A DNA stretch of 64,000 nucleotides. It comes from Bordetella genomosp. 2 (GTDB lineage: Bacteria; Pseudomonadota; Gammaproteobacteria; Burkholderiales; Burkholderiaceae_B). The translations under genes were made by a program, and so were the position numbers. Numbering within the stretch: the first letter of the stretch is position 1; the number at the start of each line of letters is the position of its first letter. The stretch covers positions 620,001 to 684,000 of the forward strand of contig NZ_NEVT01000003.1 in the NCBI RefSeq assembly GCF_002261345.1, written 5' to 3'. Below are positions 37,293 to 46,371 of this stretch, piece by piece. The notes under the pieces are model-generated. The model did not search any database and was not told where the DNA came from. It was given only the letters and a program-made list of their open reading frames with translations.

Positions 37293-37784
37293 ATGAAACA
37301 CGTGATTTCCGTGCTCATGGAAAACGAACCCGGCGCGCTGTCGCGCGTGGTCGGGCTGTTCTCGGCGCGCGGCTACAACATCGAGACCCTGACCGTCGCG
37401 CCCACCGAGGACGCCACGCTGTCGCGCCTGACCGTGGTCACGGTCGGGTCGGACGAGATCATCGAGCAGATCACCAAGCACCTGAACCGCCTGGTGGACG
37501 TGGTCAAGGTGGTCGACCTCACCGAGGGCGCGCACATCGAGCGCGAGCTCATGCTCATCAAGGTGCGCGCGGTCGGCAAGGAGCGCGAGGAAATGAAGCG
37601 CATGGCCGACATCTTCCGCGGCCGCATCATCGACGTCACCGACAAGTCCTACACGATCGAGCTGACCGGCGTGCAGGAAAAGATCCAGGCGTTCATCGAC
37701 GCCCTGGACCGCAGCGCCATCCTGGAAACCGTGCGCACCGGCGTGTCCGGCATCGGGCGCGGCGAACGGATCCTGAAAATCTGA
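37293..37784 (+). CDS. ilvH: Acetolactate synthase small (regulatory) subunit
   Basis: This 163-residue subunit has an N-terminal ACT domain (MKHVISVLMENEPGALSRVVGLFSARGYNIETLTV) and the C-terminal ALS_ss_C domain (AHIERELMLIKVRA...ITDVTDKSYTIELTG-like). It activates IlvI and confers valine feedback inhibition. AGGAGGGCGATC precedes the ATG. It is the middle gene of ilvI-ilvH-ilvC. Confidence 0.97.
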   Translation: MKHVISVLMENEPGALSRVVGLFSARGYNIETLTVAPTEDATLSRLTVVTVGSDEIIEQITKHLNRLVDVVKVVDLTEGAHIERELMLIKVRAVGKEREEMKRMADIFRGRIIDVTDKSYTIELTGVQEKIQAFIDALDRSAILETVRTGVSGIGRGERILKI

Positions 37785-37833
37785 TCGACCTGTCCGGGCG
37801 TCACCCTACCAACATCAAACTGAAATCGAATAA

Positions 37834-38865
<1,032 letters not shown>

Positions 38866-38880
38866 CCGGCTTGCGCCATT

Positions 38881-38970
38881 GGTGTCAGGCACCCTGCGGG
38901 AGTCTGACACCCGATACGAAGCGATACGTTCCTCACGCCGGCGTCAGGCTCCCGCAGGGTGCCTGACGCC
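38881..38970. repeat. Inverted pair of 31-bp palindromic repeat units
   Basis: Unit 1 (38881-38911) begins GGTGTCAGGCACC and ends GTCTGACACC. Unit 2 (38940-38970) begins GGCGTCAGGCTCC and ends GCCTGACGCC. They are reverse complements with only a few mismatches, so the RNA could form a 31-bp stem. Each unit also has palindromic ends of its own. They match the units at 32741-32851 in design, which shows a dispersed family. Confidence 0.85.
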
Positions 38971-39057
38971 GGCGTGTTCCGCGCGATATGCCCGTGTCGG
39001 GCACCGATTGTCCTGACGCGGGCGCCGGCCCAGGCGGCGGGCGCCCGCAGTCCCTGC

Positions 39058-39085
39058 GGCATCCCTGGCGGGATGCCTTTTTTTT
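39058..39085 (+). terminator. Rho-independent terminator after ilvC
   Basis: GGCATCCC and GGGATGCC form an 8-bp stem on a 4-base loop, followed by eight T residues. It lies about 190 bases after the ilvC stop and before pssA, so the ilv transcript probably ends here. The rest of 38971-39211 has no other clear element. Confidence 0.9.
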
Positions 39086-39211
39086 GCCCCGGCCGGCACG
39101 CGCCCGGCCTTGCGCCGGACCGTCCCGGGAGCAAAAAATGGGTATTTCCGGGCCGGCAAGCGGCGCTGGATGGGTTAACCTTTCAGGTATACGCCGCAAT
39201 TGTCAGTGACT

Positions 39212-39985
39212 ATGCCCAATTTCTCCATGCGCGATTCCGAAAATCGCCACCGCAGCATCTACCTGCTGCCCAATGCCTTCACCACCGCGGCCTTGTTCGC
39301 GGGCTTCTATGCCGTGGTGCAGGCCATGAACGACCGCTTCGAGACCGCCGCGATCGCCATCTTCGTGGCGCTGGTGCTCGACGGCATGGACGGCCGGGTG
39401 GCGCGCCTGACCAACACGCAATCGGCGTTCGGCGAGCAATACGATTCGCTCTCCGACATGACCTCGTTCGGCGTGGCGCCGGCCCTGGTCATCTACGAGT
39501 GGATCCTCAACGACCTGGGGCGCTGGGGCTGGCTGGCCGCGTTCGTCTACGTGGCGGGGGCGGCGCTGCGGCTGGCGCGCTTCAATACCAATATCGGCGT
39601 GGTCGACAAGCGCTATTTCCAGGGCCTGCCCAGCCCGGCCGCGGCCGCGCTGGTGGCCGGCTTCGTCTGGCTGGCCATCGACAACAAGCTGCCCATCCAC
39701 GACAACGTGATGGCCTGGGTGGCTTTCTGCCTGACCATGTACGCGGGCGTGACCATGGTGTCGAACGCCTCGTTCTTCAGCGGCAAGAGCTTCGCCCTGG
39801 GGCGCAGCGTGCCGTTCTGGGGCATCTTGCTGGTGGTGGCGGTGTTCGTGTTCGTCTCCAGCGACCCGCCGGTGGTGCTGTTCGGCCTGTTCGTGCTGTA
39901 TGGCCTGTCTGGGTGGGTGATCATGGCATGGCGCTGGAATCGCGCCCGCCGCCTGCAGCAGGAGCGCCGCTCGCACTCCGAATAG
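39212..39985 (+). CDS. pssA: CDP-diacylglycerol-serine O-phosphatidyltransferase
   Basis: This 257-residue inner-membrane enzyme makes phosphatidylserine. The CDP-alcohol phosphatidyltransferase motif is intact as LDGMDGRVARLTNTQSAFGEQYDSLSDMTSFGVAPA (D-G-x2-D-G-x2-A-R-x8-G-x3-D-x3-D). About eight membrane segments follow the type II PssA pattern. The ATG at 39212 is preferred; a TTG at 39200 in frame is possible. It is a usual neighbour downstream of ilvC in Burkholderiales. Confidence 0.95.
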   Translation: MPNFSMRDSENRHRSIYLLPNAFTTAALFAGFYAVVQAMNDRFETAAIAIFVALVLDGMDGRVARLTNTQSAFGEQYDSLSDMTSFGVAPALVIYEWILNDLGRWGWLAAFVYVAGAALRLARFNTNIGVVDKRYFQGLPSPAAAALVAGFVWLAIDNKLPIHDNVMAWVAFCLTMYAGVTMVSNASFFSGKSFALGRSVPFWGILLVVAVFVFVSSDPPVVLFGLFVLYGLSGWVIMAWRWNRARRLQQERRSHSE

Positions 39986-40012
39986 CGCCGGCCGGCCAGG
40001 CCGGCGCCGGGG

Positions 40013-40531
40013 TCACCGCCAGCGCCAATCCTCGTCGTACATCGGGTCCGGGCCGGGGTGGAACCGCGTCACGCGGTCGCCGTCGCGGCCCATGTACACG
40101 TACATCAGCGAATTCCACACCCCCGACTGCTTGTAGCGGTAGGACCACACCACCTCGCGCACGCTGGGCAGCCCCACCTGCGAGATATCGGCCGGCGGGC
40201 CGAATTCGCAGCGCACCTGGTCGGCGGTCCAGGTGCCGCTGGCCAGGCGCCGGAAGTGGGCATCGGTCAGCACCGGCACCACCTGGTCGATGCGGCCGTC
40301 CGCGCCCACGTTGGCGCCCCAGGCGAACTGGCCGTAGGGCTGCTGGGTCCAGATGACGCGCTGCCCGCCGCCGGGCAGTTCGCAGCTGAAATTCGGCCGG
40401 CCGATCCGGGCCGCCACGTCGCCCAGCGGCGAACCGGGAGGCACCTGGGCCGGGTTGGCGCAGCCCGCCAGGACGGCCACGGCGGCGAGGGCGCCGGCGC
40501 GGGCGGCCAGGCGTGAAATGTTACAGAGCAT
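40013..40531 (-). CDS. Putative lipoprotein
   Basis: This is a 172-residue protein with a lipoprotein signal: an N-terminal Arg pair, a hydrophobic Ala/Val core and lipobox LAGC (Cys at about residue 24). It carries a segment GSPLGDVAARIGRPNFSC and later FGPPADISQVGLPSVREVVWSYRY, which resembles the BamE/SmpA-like repeat of G-P-P then V-W-Y. This suggests a BamE-type fold, by inference. It is convergent with pssA. Function is unknown. Confidence 0.85.
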   Translation of the reverse strand: MLCNISRLAARAGALAAVAVLAGCANPAQVPPGSPLGDVAARIGRPNFSCELPGGGQRVIWTQQPYGQFAWGANVGADGRIDQVVPVLTDAHFRRLASGTWTADQVRCEFGPPADISQVGLPSVREVVWSYRYKQSGVWNSLMYVYMGRDGDRVTRFHPGPDPMYDEDWRWR

Positions 40532-40626
40532 GCCGGCTCTCCTAGGGATGGCCGCCGTGCCGGCCTGCCCGGCGAGGCGCCAGGAGCAGGGTGGACGGCC
40601 CGATACGGCAATTCTAGCGAATCGGC

Positions 40627-40632
40627 TATAAT
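40627..40632 (+). promoter_or_regulatory. Consensus -10 element for rpsO
   Basis: A perfect TATAAT lies about 130 bases before the rpsO start. No good -35 is seen 16-18 bases upstream. The long leader that would result fits the known S15 translational autoregulation at the rpsO leader, which I infer here rather than see. Confidence 0.5.
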
Positions 40633-40760
40633 CTCGGTCTGATTTGCCCGGCTATCTTGCGTGGCCGGGCAAATTAGTATCATGCATGCACGGTTTTTGC
40701 CGTTTTTTGAACCCACGGCTGGGCGCCTCGGCCCTGCCGCAAGTCCGTAGAGGTCATTCC

Positions 40761-41030
40761 ATGTCCGTAGCTGACATCAATAAAGCCGACATCGTCGCGC
40801 AGTTCCAACGCGCCCAGGGCGATACCGGCTCCCCCGAAGTCCAGGTGGCTCTGCTCACCGCCCGCATCAACGAACTGACCGGTCACTTCAAGACCCACAT
40901 GAAGGACCACCACTCGCGCCGCGGTCTGCTGCGCATGGTCAGCCGTCGCCGCAAACTGCTCGACTATCTCAAGGGCCGCAATCCCGATTCGTACCGCGCA
41001 CTGATCGAAAAACTCGGTCTGCGCAAGTGA
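40761..41030 (+). CDS. rpsO: 30S ribosomal protein S15
   Basis: This 89-residue protein binds the 16S rRNA central domain early in 30S assembly. The family core is clear: [51 protein letters not shown]. It lies directly upstream of pnp, as in most proteobacteria. Confidence 0.98.
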   Translation: MSVADINKADIVAQFQRAQGDTGSPEVQVALLTARINELTGHFKTHMKDHHSRRGLLRMVSRRRKLLDYLKGRNPDSYRALIEKLGLRK

Positions 41031-41056
41031 TCGACGGGGCTGGCTCCCCATGATGC

Positions 41057-41099
41057 AACCGTGGCCGGTGCGACGCTCGTCGCGGCGGCCACGGTTTTT
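41057..41099 (+). terminator. rpsO-pnp intergenic hairpin (terminator/processing site)
   Basis: AACCGTGGCCG and CGGCCACGGTT form an 11-bp perfect stem followed by TTT. In E. coli the same place holds both a leaky terminator and an RNase III/RNase E site used by PNPase to repress its own mRNA. The structure here fits either role. Confidence 0.75.
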
Positions 41100-41120
41100 C
41101 ATTTGTAAGGAATCCTCGTC

Positions 41121-43286
41121 ATGTTCAATAAAGTGACCAAATCGTTCCAATACGGCCAGCATACGGTCGTGCTGGAAACGGGCGAGATCGCCCGCCAGGC
41201 ATCCGGCGCGGTGCTCGTCTCGGTGGACGACACCGTGGTGCTGGCCACCGTTGTGGCCGCCAAGAACGCCAAGCCCGGCCAGACCTTCTTCCCCCTGACC
41301 GTCGACTACATCGAGAAAACCTACGCCGCGGGCCGTATCCCCGGCGGGTTCTTCAAGCGTGAAGGCAAGCCGTCCGAAAAAGAAACCCTGACCTCGCGCC
41401 TGATCGACCGCCCGCTGCGCCCGCTGTTCCCCGAAGGCTTCTACAACGAGGTGCAGGTGGTCCTGCACACCGTCTCGGTCAATCCTGAAATCGATCCTGA
41501 CATTCCCGCCATGATCGGCGCCTCGGCCGCGCTGGCCATCTCGGGCATCCCGTTCAACGGCCCTATCGGCGCCGCCCGCGTGGGCTACATCGACGGCCAG
41601 TACGTGCTGAACCCGGTGGCCTCGCAACTGCAATCCTCGCAGATGAACCTGGTCGTCGCCGGCACCGAGAACGCCGTGCTGATGGTCGAATCCGAAGCCC
41701 AGCAGCTGTCCGAAGACGTCATGCTGGGCGGCGTGGTGTACGGCCATGAGCAAATGCAGGCCGCCATCAATGCCATCCATGAACTGGTGCGCGAGGCTGG
41801 CAAGCCCGAATGGGACTGGCAGCCCGCCCCCAAGAACGAAGCCCTGATCGCCGCCGTGACGGCCGCCGCCCAGGAAGGCCTGGGCGCTGCCTACCAGCTG
41901 CGCCAGAAGCAGGCCCGCACCGCCAAGCTGCGTGAAGTCTACGCCGAAGTCCATGCCAAGCTGGCCGAGCAGGCCGCCGCCGCGGGCCAGGATGCGCCCG
42001 ACGCGGTCGAGGTCGACAACATCCTGTTCGACCTCGAGGCCCGCATCGTGCGCGGCCAGATCCTCAACGGCGAGCCCCGCATCGACGGCCGCGACACCCG
42101 CACGGTGCGCCCCATCAGCATCCGCCTGGGCGTGCTGCCGCGCGCGCACGGTAGCGCGCTGTTCACCCGCGGTGAAACCCAGGCCCTGGTCGTGGCCACG
42201 CTGGGCACCAAGCAGGACGAGCAGATCATCGACGCGCTCATGGGCGAGTACCGCGACCGCTTCATGCTGCACTACAACATGCCGCCCTTCGCCACCGGCG
42301 AAACCGGCCGCATCGGCGTGCCCAAGCGCCGCGAGATCGGCCACGGCCGCCTGGCCAAGCGCGCCCTGGTGTCGCTGCTGCCCGACCACGACGAATTCCA
42401 GTACACCATCCGCCTGGTGTCCGAGATCACCGAATCCAACGGCTCCTCGTCGATGGCCTCGGTCTGCGGCGGCTCGCTGGCCATGATGGACGCCGGCGTG
42501 CCCATCAAGGATCACGTGGCCGGCGTGGCCATGGGCCTGATCCTCGACAGCGGCAAGTTCGCCGTGCTGACCGACATCCTGGGCGACGAAGACCACCTCG
42601 GCGACATGGACTTCAAGGTCGCGGGCACCGAGAACGGCATCACCGCGCTGCAGATGGACATCAAGATCCAGGGCATCACCAAGGAAATCATGCAGGTGGC
42701 GCTGGCCCAGGCCCGCGAAGGCCGCCTGCACATCCTCGGCAAGATGCGCGAAGCCCTGGACGGCTCGCGTAACGAGCTGTCGGCTTTCGCGCCGCGCATG
42801 CTGACCATCAAGATCAACCCCGAGAAGATCCGCGACGTGATCGGCAAGGGCGGCGCCACCATCCGCGCCCTGACCGAAGAAACCGGCACCCAGATCGACA
42901 TCTCCGACGACGGCACCATCGTCATCGCCAGCGTCGACGAGGCCCAGGCCAAGGAAGCCCAGCGCCGCATCGTCGAGCTCACCGCCGACGTCGAAGTGGG
43001 CCAGGTGTACGACGGCTCCGTGCTGCGCCTGCTGGATTTCGGCGCCATCGTGCAAGTGCTGCCGGGCCGCGACGGCCTGCTGCACATCTCGGAAATCGCC
43101 AACTACCGCATCGCCAACATCAACGATGTGCTGAAGGTCGGCCAGCAAGTCCGCGTCAAGGTCATCGAGGCCGACGACAAGGGCCGCCTGCGCCTGTCCA
43201 TCAAGGCCATCGGCGGCATCGAGCAGCAGCAGCAGCCGGGCGCCGGCGAGCAGCCCGCGCCGCAATCGGAACCGCAGGCCGAATAA
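41121..43286 (+). CDS. pnp: Polyribonucleotide nucleotidyltransferase (PNPase)
   Basis: This 721-residue trimeric 3'-5' exoribonuclease degrades mRNA with phosphate. Domains in order are RNase PH 1 (about 10-140), the alpha-helical domain (about 240-310), RNase PH 2 (about 325-520, with [18 protein letters not shown]), KH (about 555-610, [15 protein letters not shown]) and S1 (about 620-690, [13 protein letters not shown]). The tail is rich in Gln, Pro and Glu. Length and order are standard. Confidence 0.98.
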   Translation: MFNKVTKSFQYGQHTVVLETGEIARQASGAVLVSVDDTVVLATVVAAKNAKPGQTFFPLTVDYIEKTYAAGRIPGGFFKREGKPSEKETLTSRLIDRPLRPLFPEGFYNEVQVVLHTVSVNPEIDPDIPAMIGASAALAISGIPFNGPIGAARVGYIDGQYVLNPVASQLQSSQMNLVVAGTENAVLMVESEAQQLSEDVMLGGVVYGHEQMQAAINAIHELVREAGKPEWDWQPAPKNEALIAAVTAAAQEGLGAAYQLRQKQARTAKLREVYAEVHAKLAEQAAAAGQDAPDAVEVDNILFDLEARIVRGQILNGEPRIDGRDTRTVRPISIRLGVLPRAHGSALFTRGETQALVVATLGTKQDEQIIDALMGEYRDRFMLHYNMPPFATGETGRIGVPKRREIGHGRLAKRALVSLLPDHDEFQYTIRLVSEITESNGSSSMASVCGGSLAMMDAGVPIKDHVAGVAMGLILDSGKFAVLTDILGDEDHLGDMDFKVAGTENGITALQMDIKIQGITKEIMQVALAQAREGRLHILGKMREALDGSRNELSAFAPRMLTIKINPEKIRDVIGKGGATIRALTEETGTQIDISDDGTIVIASVDEAQAKEAQRRIVELTADVEVGQVYDGSVLRLLDFGAIVQVLPGRDGLLHISEIANYRIANINDVLKVGQQVRVKVIEADDKGRLRLSIKAIGGIEQQQQPGAGEQPAPQSEPQAE

Positions 43287-43306
43287 GGTTTGCTTTTCTT
43301 GAGCAG

Positions 43307-43333
43307 AAACGGCACCGCGAGGTGCCGTTTTTG
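43307..43333 (+). terminator. Rho-independent terminator of pnp
   Basis: AAACGGCACC and GGTGCCGTTT form a perfect 10-bp stem on a GCGA loop, followed by TTTTG. It lies 20 bases after the pnp stop. Confidence 0.92.
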
Positions 43334-43424
43334 TTGCGATCTACGGTAAATTCTGGGCACGCGCGAACGGGCCGGTGGCGGCCACGAAGGAGGACGCATT
43401 GACCGGCACAGGACTCGACACGGC

Positions 43425-44150
43425 ATGACGACCACGCGGCTGGCCGCCTGGCTGCTGGCGGGCTGCGGCCTGCTGGCGGCCGGCGGCTGCATTCCCAGCC
43501 AGCCGGCCGCGCACGGGCCGCAAAGCGAAGACATGTCGATGGACCAGTTCGCCCAGACGGACTTCAATCGCACGGTCACGCTCGAGATCCGCGACAACCT
43601 CGACAGCCTGTACGTGCTGCTGGACAAGCTCTACCGCCGCAATCCGCGCGAATGGCGCAAGATCGGCGTGCCCGACCAGCCGGCCGCGGTGGCGCGGGTG
43701 CGTCGCATGGTCGAGAACCGCACGCCGCCGCCGGGCCTGAACGGCCTGCGCGATATCCAGATCCTGGCCGTCTCGCTCGACCCGGCCTACCGGGGCGACC
43801 GCGTCGCGGCCTTCATCTACGGCTTGGCCGATACGATAATCGCGGCTCATAATGACAAGACGCGCATGTACCTGTCCGATGTCCTCGACGGCCAGCGAAT
43901 CTACAATGCCGCCCGCAATGTCGAGGCGGCCGCGTGGCTGCTGGCCTCGCGCCGCGATGCGCGCGGAGAGCCCCTGCTGCTGGCCAACGAGATGTCCGAC
44001 CTGGCCACCAACCTGAGCTTCGAACGCGAATTCGGCGCCATCATCGGCCGGCTGGACCTGATCGCCAACCTGCTGGGGGAAAATGCCCGGCGCGTCGGCA
44101 TCAATTATGCGCAAGGCCTGCTGTTCTTCAATTTCCTGCCGGTGCGGTAG
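43425..44150 (+). CDS. Putative lipoprotein
   Basis: This is a 241-residue protein with a lipoprotein signal (WLLAGCGLLAAGGC, lipid-Cys most likely at about residue 22). The mature part is mostly helical, with DFNRTVTLEIRDNLDSLYVLLDKLYRRNPREW and an end segment NYAQGLLFFNFLPVR. It is commonly annotated as hypothetical in Burkholderiales. The function is not known to me. Threonine dehydratase follows on the same strand. Confidence 0.82.
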   Translation: MTTTRLAAWLLAGCGLLAAGGCIPSQPAAHGPQSEDMSMDQFAQTDFNRTVTLEIRDNLDSLYVLLDKLYRRNPREWRKIGVPDQPAAVARVRRMVENRTPPPGLNGLRDIQILAVSLDPAYRGDRVAAFIYGLADTIIAAHNDKTRMYLSDVLDGQRIYNAARNVEAAAWLLASRRDARGEPLLLANEMSDLATNLSFEREFGAIIGRLDLIANLLGENARRVGINYAQGLLFFNFLPVR

Positions 44151-44185
44151 GGGACCGCGGCCGCCACGCTCTACAGGACCCGACA

Positions 44186-45403
44186 GTGATCGATCTCGCC
44201 GCCATCCAAGCCGCCCGCGCCCGCCTGCAGGGACAGGTGCTTAAAACCCCGTTCACGCATTCGCGCACGCTGTCCGACATCCTCGGCGCCGAGATCTGGC
44301 TCAAGTTCGAGAACCTGCAGTTCACCGCCTCCTTCAAGGAGCGCGGGGCGCTCAACCGCATGCTGGCGCTGGCGCCCCAGGAGCGCGCCCAGGGCGTCAT
44401 CGCCGTGTCGGCCGGCAACCATGCCCAGGGGGTGGCCTACCATGCGCAGCGCATGGGCGTTCCCGCGGTCATCGTCATGCCGCGCTTCACGCCCACCGTC
44501 AAGGTCGCCAACACGCGCCGTTTCGGCGCCCAGGTCGTGCTGCACGGCGACACCTTCGACGACGCCCAGGCCCACGGCTACGAACTGGCGCGCGAGCGCG
44601 GCCTGGTCATGATCCATCCCTATGACGACCCGGCGGTGATCGCCGGGCAGGGCACCGTGGCGCTGGAAATGCTGGAAGACCAGCCCGACCTCGACGCCAT
44701 GGTCATCGCCATCGGCGGCGGCGGCCTGATCAGCGGCATCGCCACGGCCGCGCGCGCCATCAAGCCTGGCATCGAGATCGTCGGCGTGCAGACCGAGCGC
44801 TTCCCGGCGATGTACGCCGCCATCCGCGGCGAGGCCATGGCCGCCGGGCACTACACCATCGCCGAGGGCATCGCGGTGAAGTCGCCCGGCGTCATCACCC
44901 AGGACATCGTGCGCCGCCAGGTCGATCGCATCGAACTGGTCAGCGAAAGCGACATCGAGCACGCCATCGTGGTGCTGCTGGAAATCGAGAAAACCGTGGT
45001 CGAAGGCGCCGGGGCCGCCGGCCTGGCGGCCTTGCTGCACGAACAGGCGGCGGGCGGCAGCCGCTTCCGGGGCAAGCGCGTCGCCCTGGTGCTCACCGGC
45101 GGCAACATCGACCCGCTGATGCTGGGAGAGCTGATCGAGCGCGGCATGGTGCGCGCGGGCCGCCTGGCACGCATCCGGGTCGACCTGCGCGACCTGCCGG
45201 GCGCGCTGGCCCATGCCACCAAGCTGATCGCCGACGCGCAGGCCAATATCACCGAAGTGCACCACCAGCGCGCCTTCACGGCCTTGCCGGTGCGCAACGT
45301 CGAGGTCGACTTCGTGCTGCAGACGCGCGGCCCGGAACACATCCAGGAAGTCATCGACGCGCTCAACGCGGCCGGCTTCGCGGCCAGCAACCACGATCAC
45401 TGA
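44186..45403 (+). CDS. Threonine dehydratase (threonine ammonia-lyase, medium form)
   Basis: This 405-residue PLP enzyme deaminates threonine (and serine) to 2-oxobutyrate. The Schiff-base Lys lies in FTASFKERGALN near residue 52, with a phosphate-binding loop GGGGLISG near 180. A single C-terminal ACT-like domain spans about residues 325-405 (GRLARIRVDLRDLPGALAHATKLI). GTG 44186 is chosen with AGGA upstream. It could be biosynthetic (feeding ilvIHC upstream) or catabolic; the single ACT domain favours the medium form. Confidence 0.9.
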   Translation: MIDLAAIQAARARLQGQVLKTPFTHSRTLSDILGAEIWLKFENLQFTASFKERGALNRMLALAPQERAQGVIAVSAGNHAQGVAYHAQRMGVPAVIVMPRFTPTVKVANTRRFGAQVVLHGDTFDDAQAHGYELARERGLVMIHPYDDPAVIAGQGTVALEMLEDQPDLDAMVIAIGGGGLISGIATAARAIKPGIEIVGVQTERFPAMYAAIRGEAMAAGHYTIAEGIAVKSPGVITQDIVRRQVDRIELVSESDIEHAIVVLLEIEKTVVEGAGAAGLAALLHEQAAGGSRFRGKRVALVLTGGNIDPLMLGELIERGMVRAGRLARIRVDLRDLPGALAHATKLIADAQANITEVHHQRAFTALPVRNVEVDFVLQTRGPEHIQEVIDALNAAGFAASNHDH

Positions 45404-46017
45404 GGCCGCGGCGGCTCCTGGTCGCGTGCCACCAGCGCCTTCAGGCGATAGAGCCGCTCGCGGCGCAGGATCGCCGCCAGCGGCTCAGGCGCCCGTCCCA
45501 GCGCCGCGTGGTCGTCCAGCACCGCGTCCACGGCCGCGCGCAGGCGCGTCGCGTCGGCCTCCCACCATGCCGCCAGCAGGCGGTCCGGCGTGCAGGCATC
45601 CAGGCCCTGGCGGCGCAGCTCCGAGCGGTTGAAATCCTTCAGGTTCCAGGTCGCCACGATGACCGTCGGCGGGTATTGCAGCCCGCACCGGGCGCGGCGC
45701 GCCAGGCCAGCGGCGATCACGTGGAAATCCTTGGGGTCGCTGTAGCGCAGCACCGCCTCGTAGGCGCCGGTGTCGGATTCGCCGGCCTGCGGAAAACACT
45801 GGTTCATTTCGGCCCACTGCGCCGCCAACACCTCTTCGGGAATCGCCCACAGGCGCGCCGCATTGCGACGCCATTCCTCGCCGATGCGTTCGCTCCAGAC
45901 CGGCGCATACAGGCCCGCGGCGGCCAGGCGCAGCATCAGGCGCCGCACGATGCCGGACATGAGGACACAGGCATCCAGGACGACAAACGGGGGAGTATCG
46001 GAGTTCAGGGCGGACAC
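45397..46017 (-). CDS. PIN-domain protein (VapC-like, no visible antitoxin)
   Basis: This is a 206-residue PIN-domain protein. It has the first catalytic Asp in FVVLDACVLMSG (Asp15), an acidic Glu pair in SERIGEEWRR, a middle Asp in RYSDPKDFHVIAAGLA, and VIVATWNLKDF near residue 135. PIN proteins are mostly RNases, often toxins. Start GTG 46017 is tentative, since no clear ribosome-binding site is seen. No antitoxin-like frame lies next to it. It overlaps the 3' end of threonine dehydratase by seven bases, convergently. Confidence 0.75.
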   Translation of the reverse strand: MSALNSDTPPFVVLDACVLMSGIVRRLMLRLAAAGLYAPVWSERIGEEWRRNAARLWAIPEEVLAAQWAEMNQCFPQAGESDTGAYEAVLRYSDPKDFHVIAAGLARRARCGLQYPPTVIVATWNLKDFNRSELRRQGLDACTPDRLLAAWWEADATRLRAAVDAVLDDHAALGRAPEPLAAILRRERLYRLKALVARDQEPPRPQ

Positions 46018-46371
46018 GGCAACGGCGCACAGCGCGCCGGCAGGGCTACGGACGGCCCACACTGTAGCAGGAAGCTGGCCCCGGTTTCTGGTAACAAGAG
46101 ATTGCCGCAGGCGGCGCGCCGGGCGGCCCGGCAAACTGGCGGATGTTATGCAGCAATAGGCGCCGAATCGCCGCGAGCTATCCGCTGTTATCGACAGTTA
46201 TAGATTTGTTGCATCTATTAGGGAAAACCGCCTTGAGGCCGTTTTTTTGTTGAAGTAGCTTGCTCGGGTAATCCCTAATCGGGGCAGTGTATCCAGGCCG
46301 TATGACAACCGCATGAAAAGCAGGTAGCGCCTCTGCAATCACCGTAAGAAGATCGTTTCGGGAGAGTATCC
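46018..46371. other. 354-base intergenic region before vgrG
   Basis: This region has noticeably more A+T than what precedes it. It contains an 8-bp inverted repeat, ATTAGGGA (46217-46224) and TCCCTAAT (46272-46279), and between them a short GCCT/AGGC hairpin followed by seven T residues (near 46230-46248), a possible weak terminator. The vgrG promoter should be here, but I could not place it. The minus-strand frame reads on to 46134 but looks non-coding beyond 46017. Confidence 0.45.

Noticed and set aside
40680-43265. An 861-codon open frame on the minus strand opposite pnp and rpsO
   Set aside because: It lies antisense to two certain genes. Long antisense frames are expected at this G+C content, and the product has only low-complexity His/Gly/Ala/Arg runs.
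46135-46371. Search for an antitoxin or small RNA before vgrG
   Set aside because: No short frame with a ribosome-binding site was found. The hairpin is too short to call as an RNA gene.
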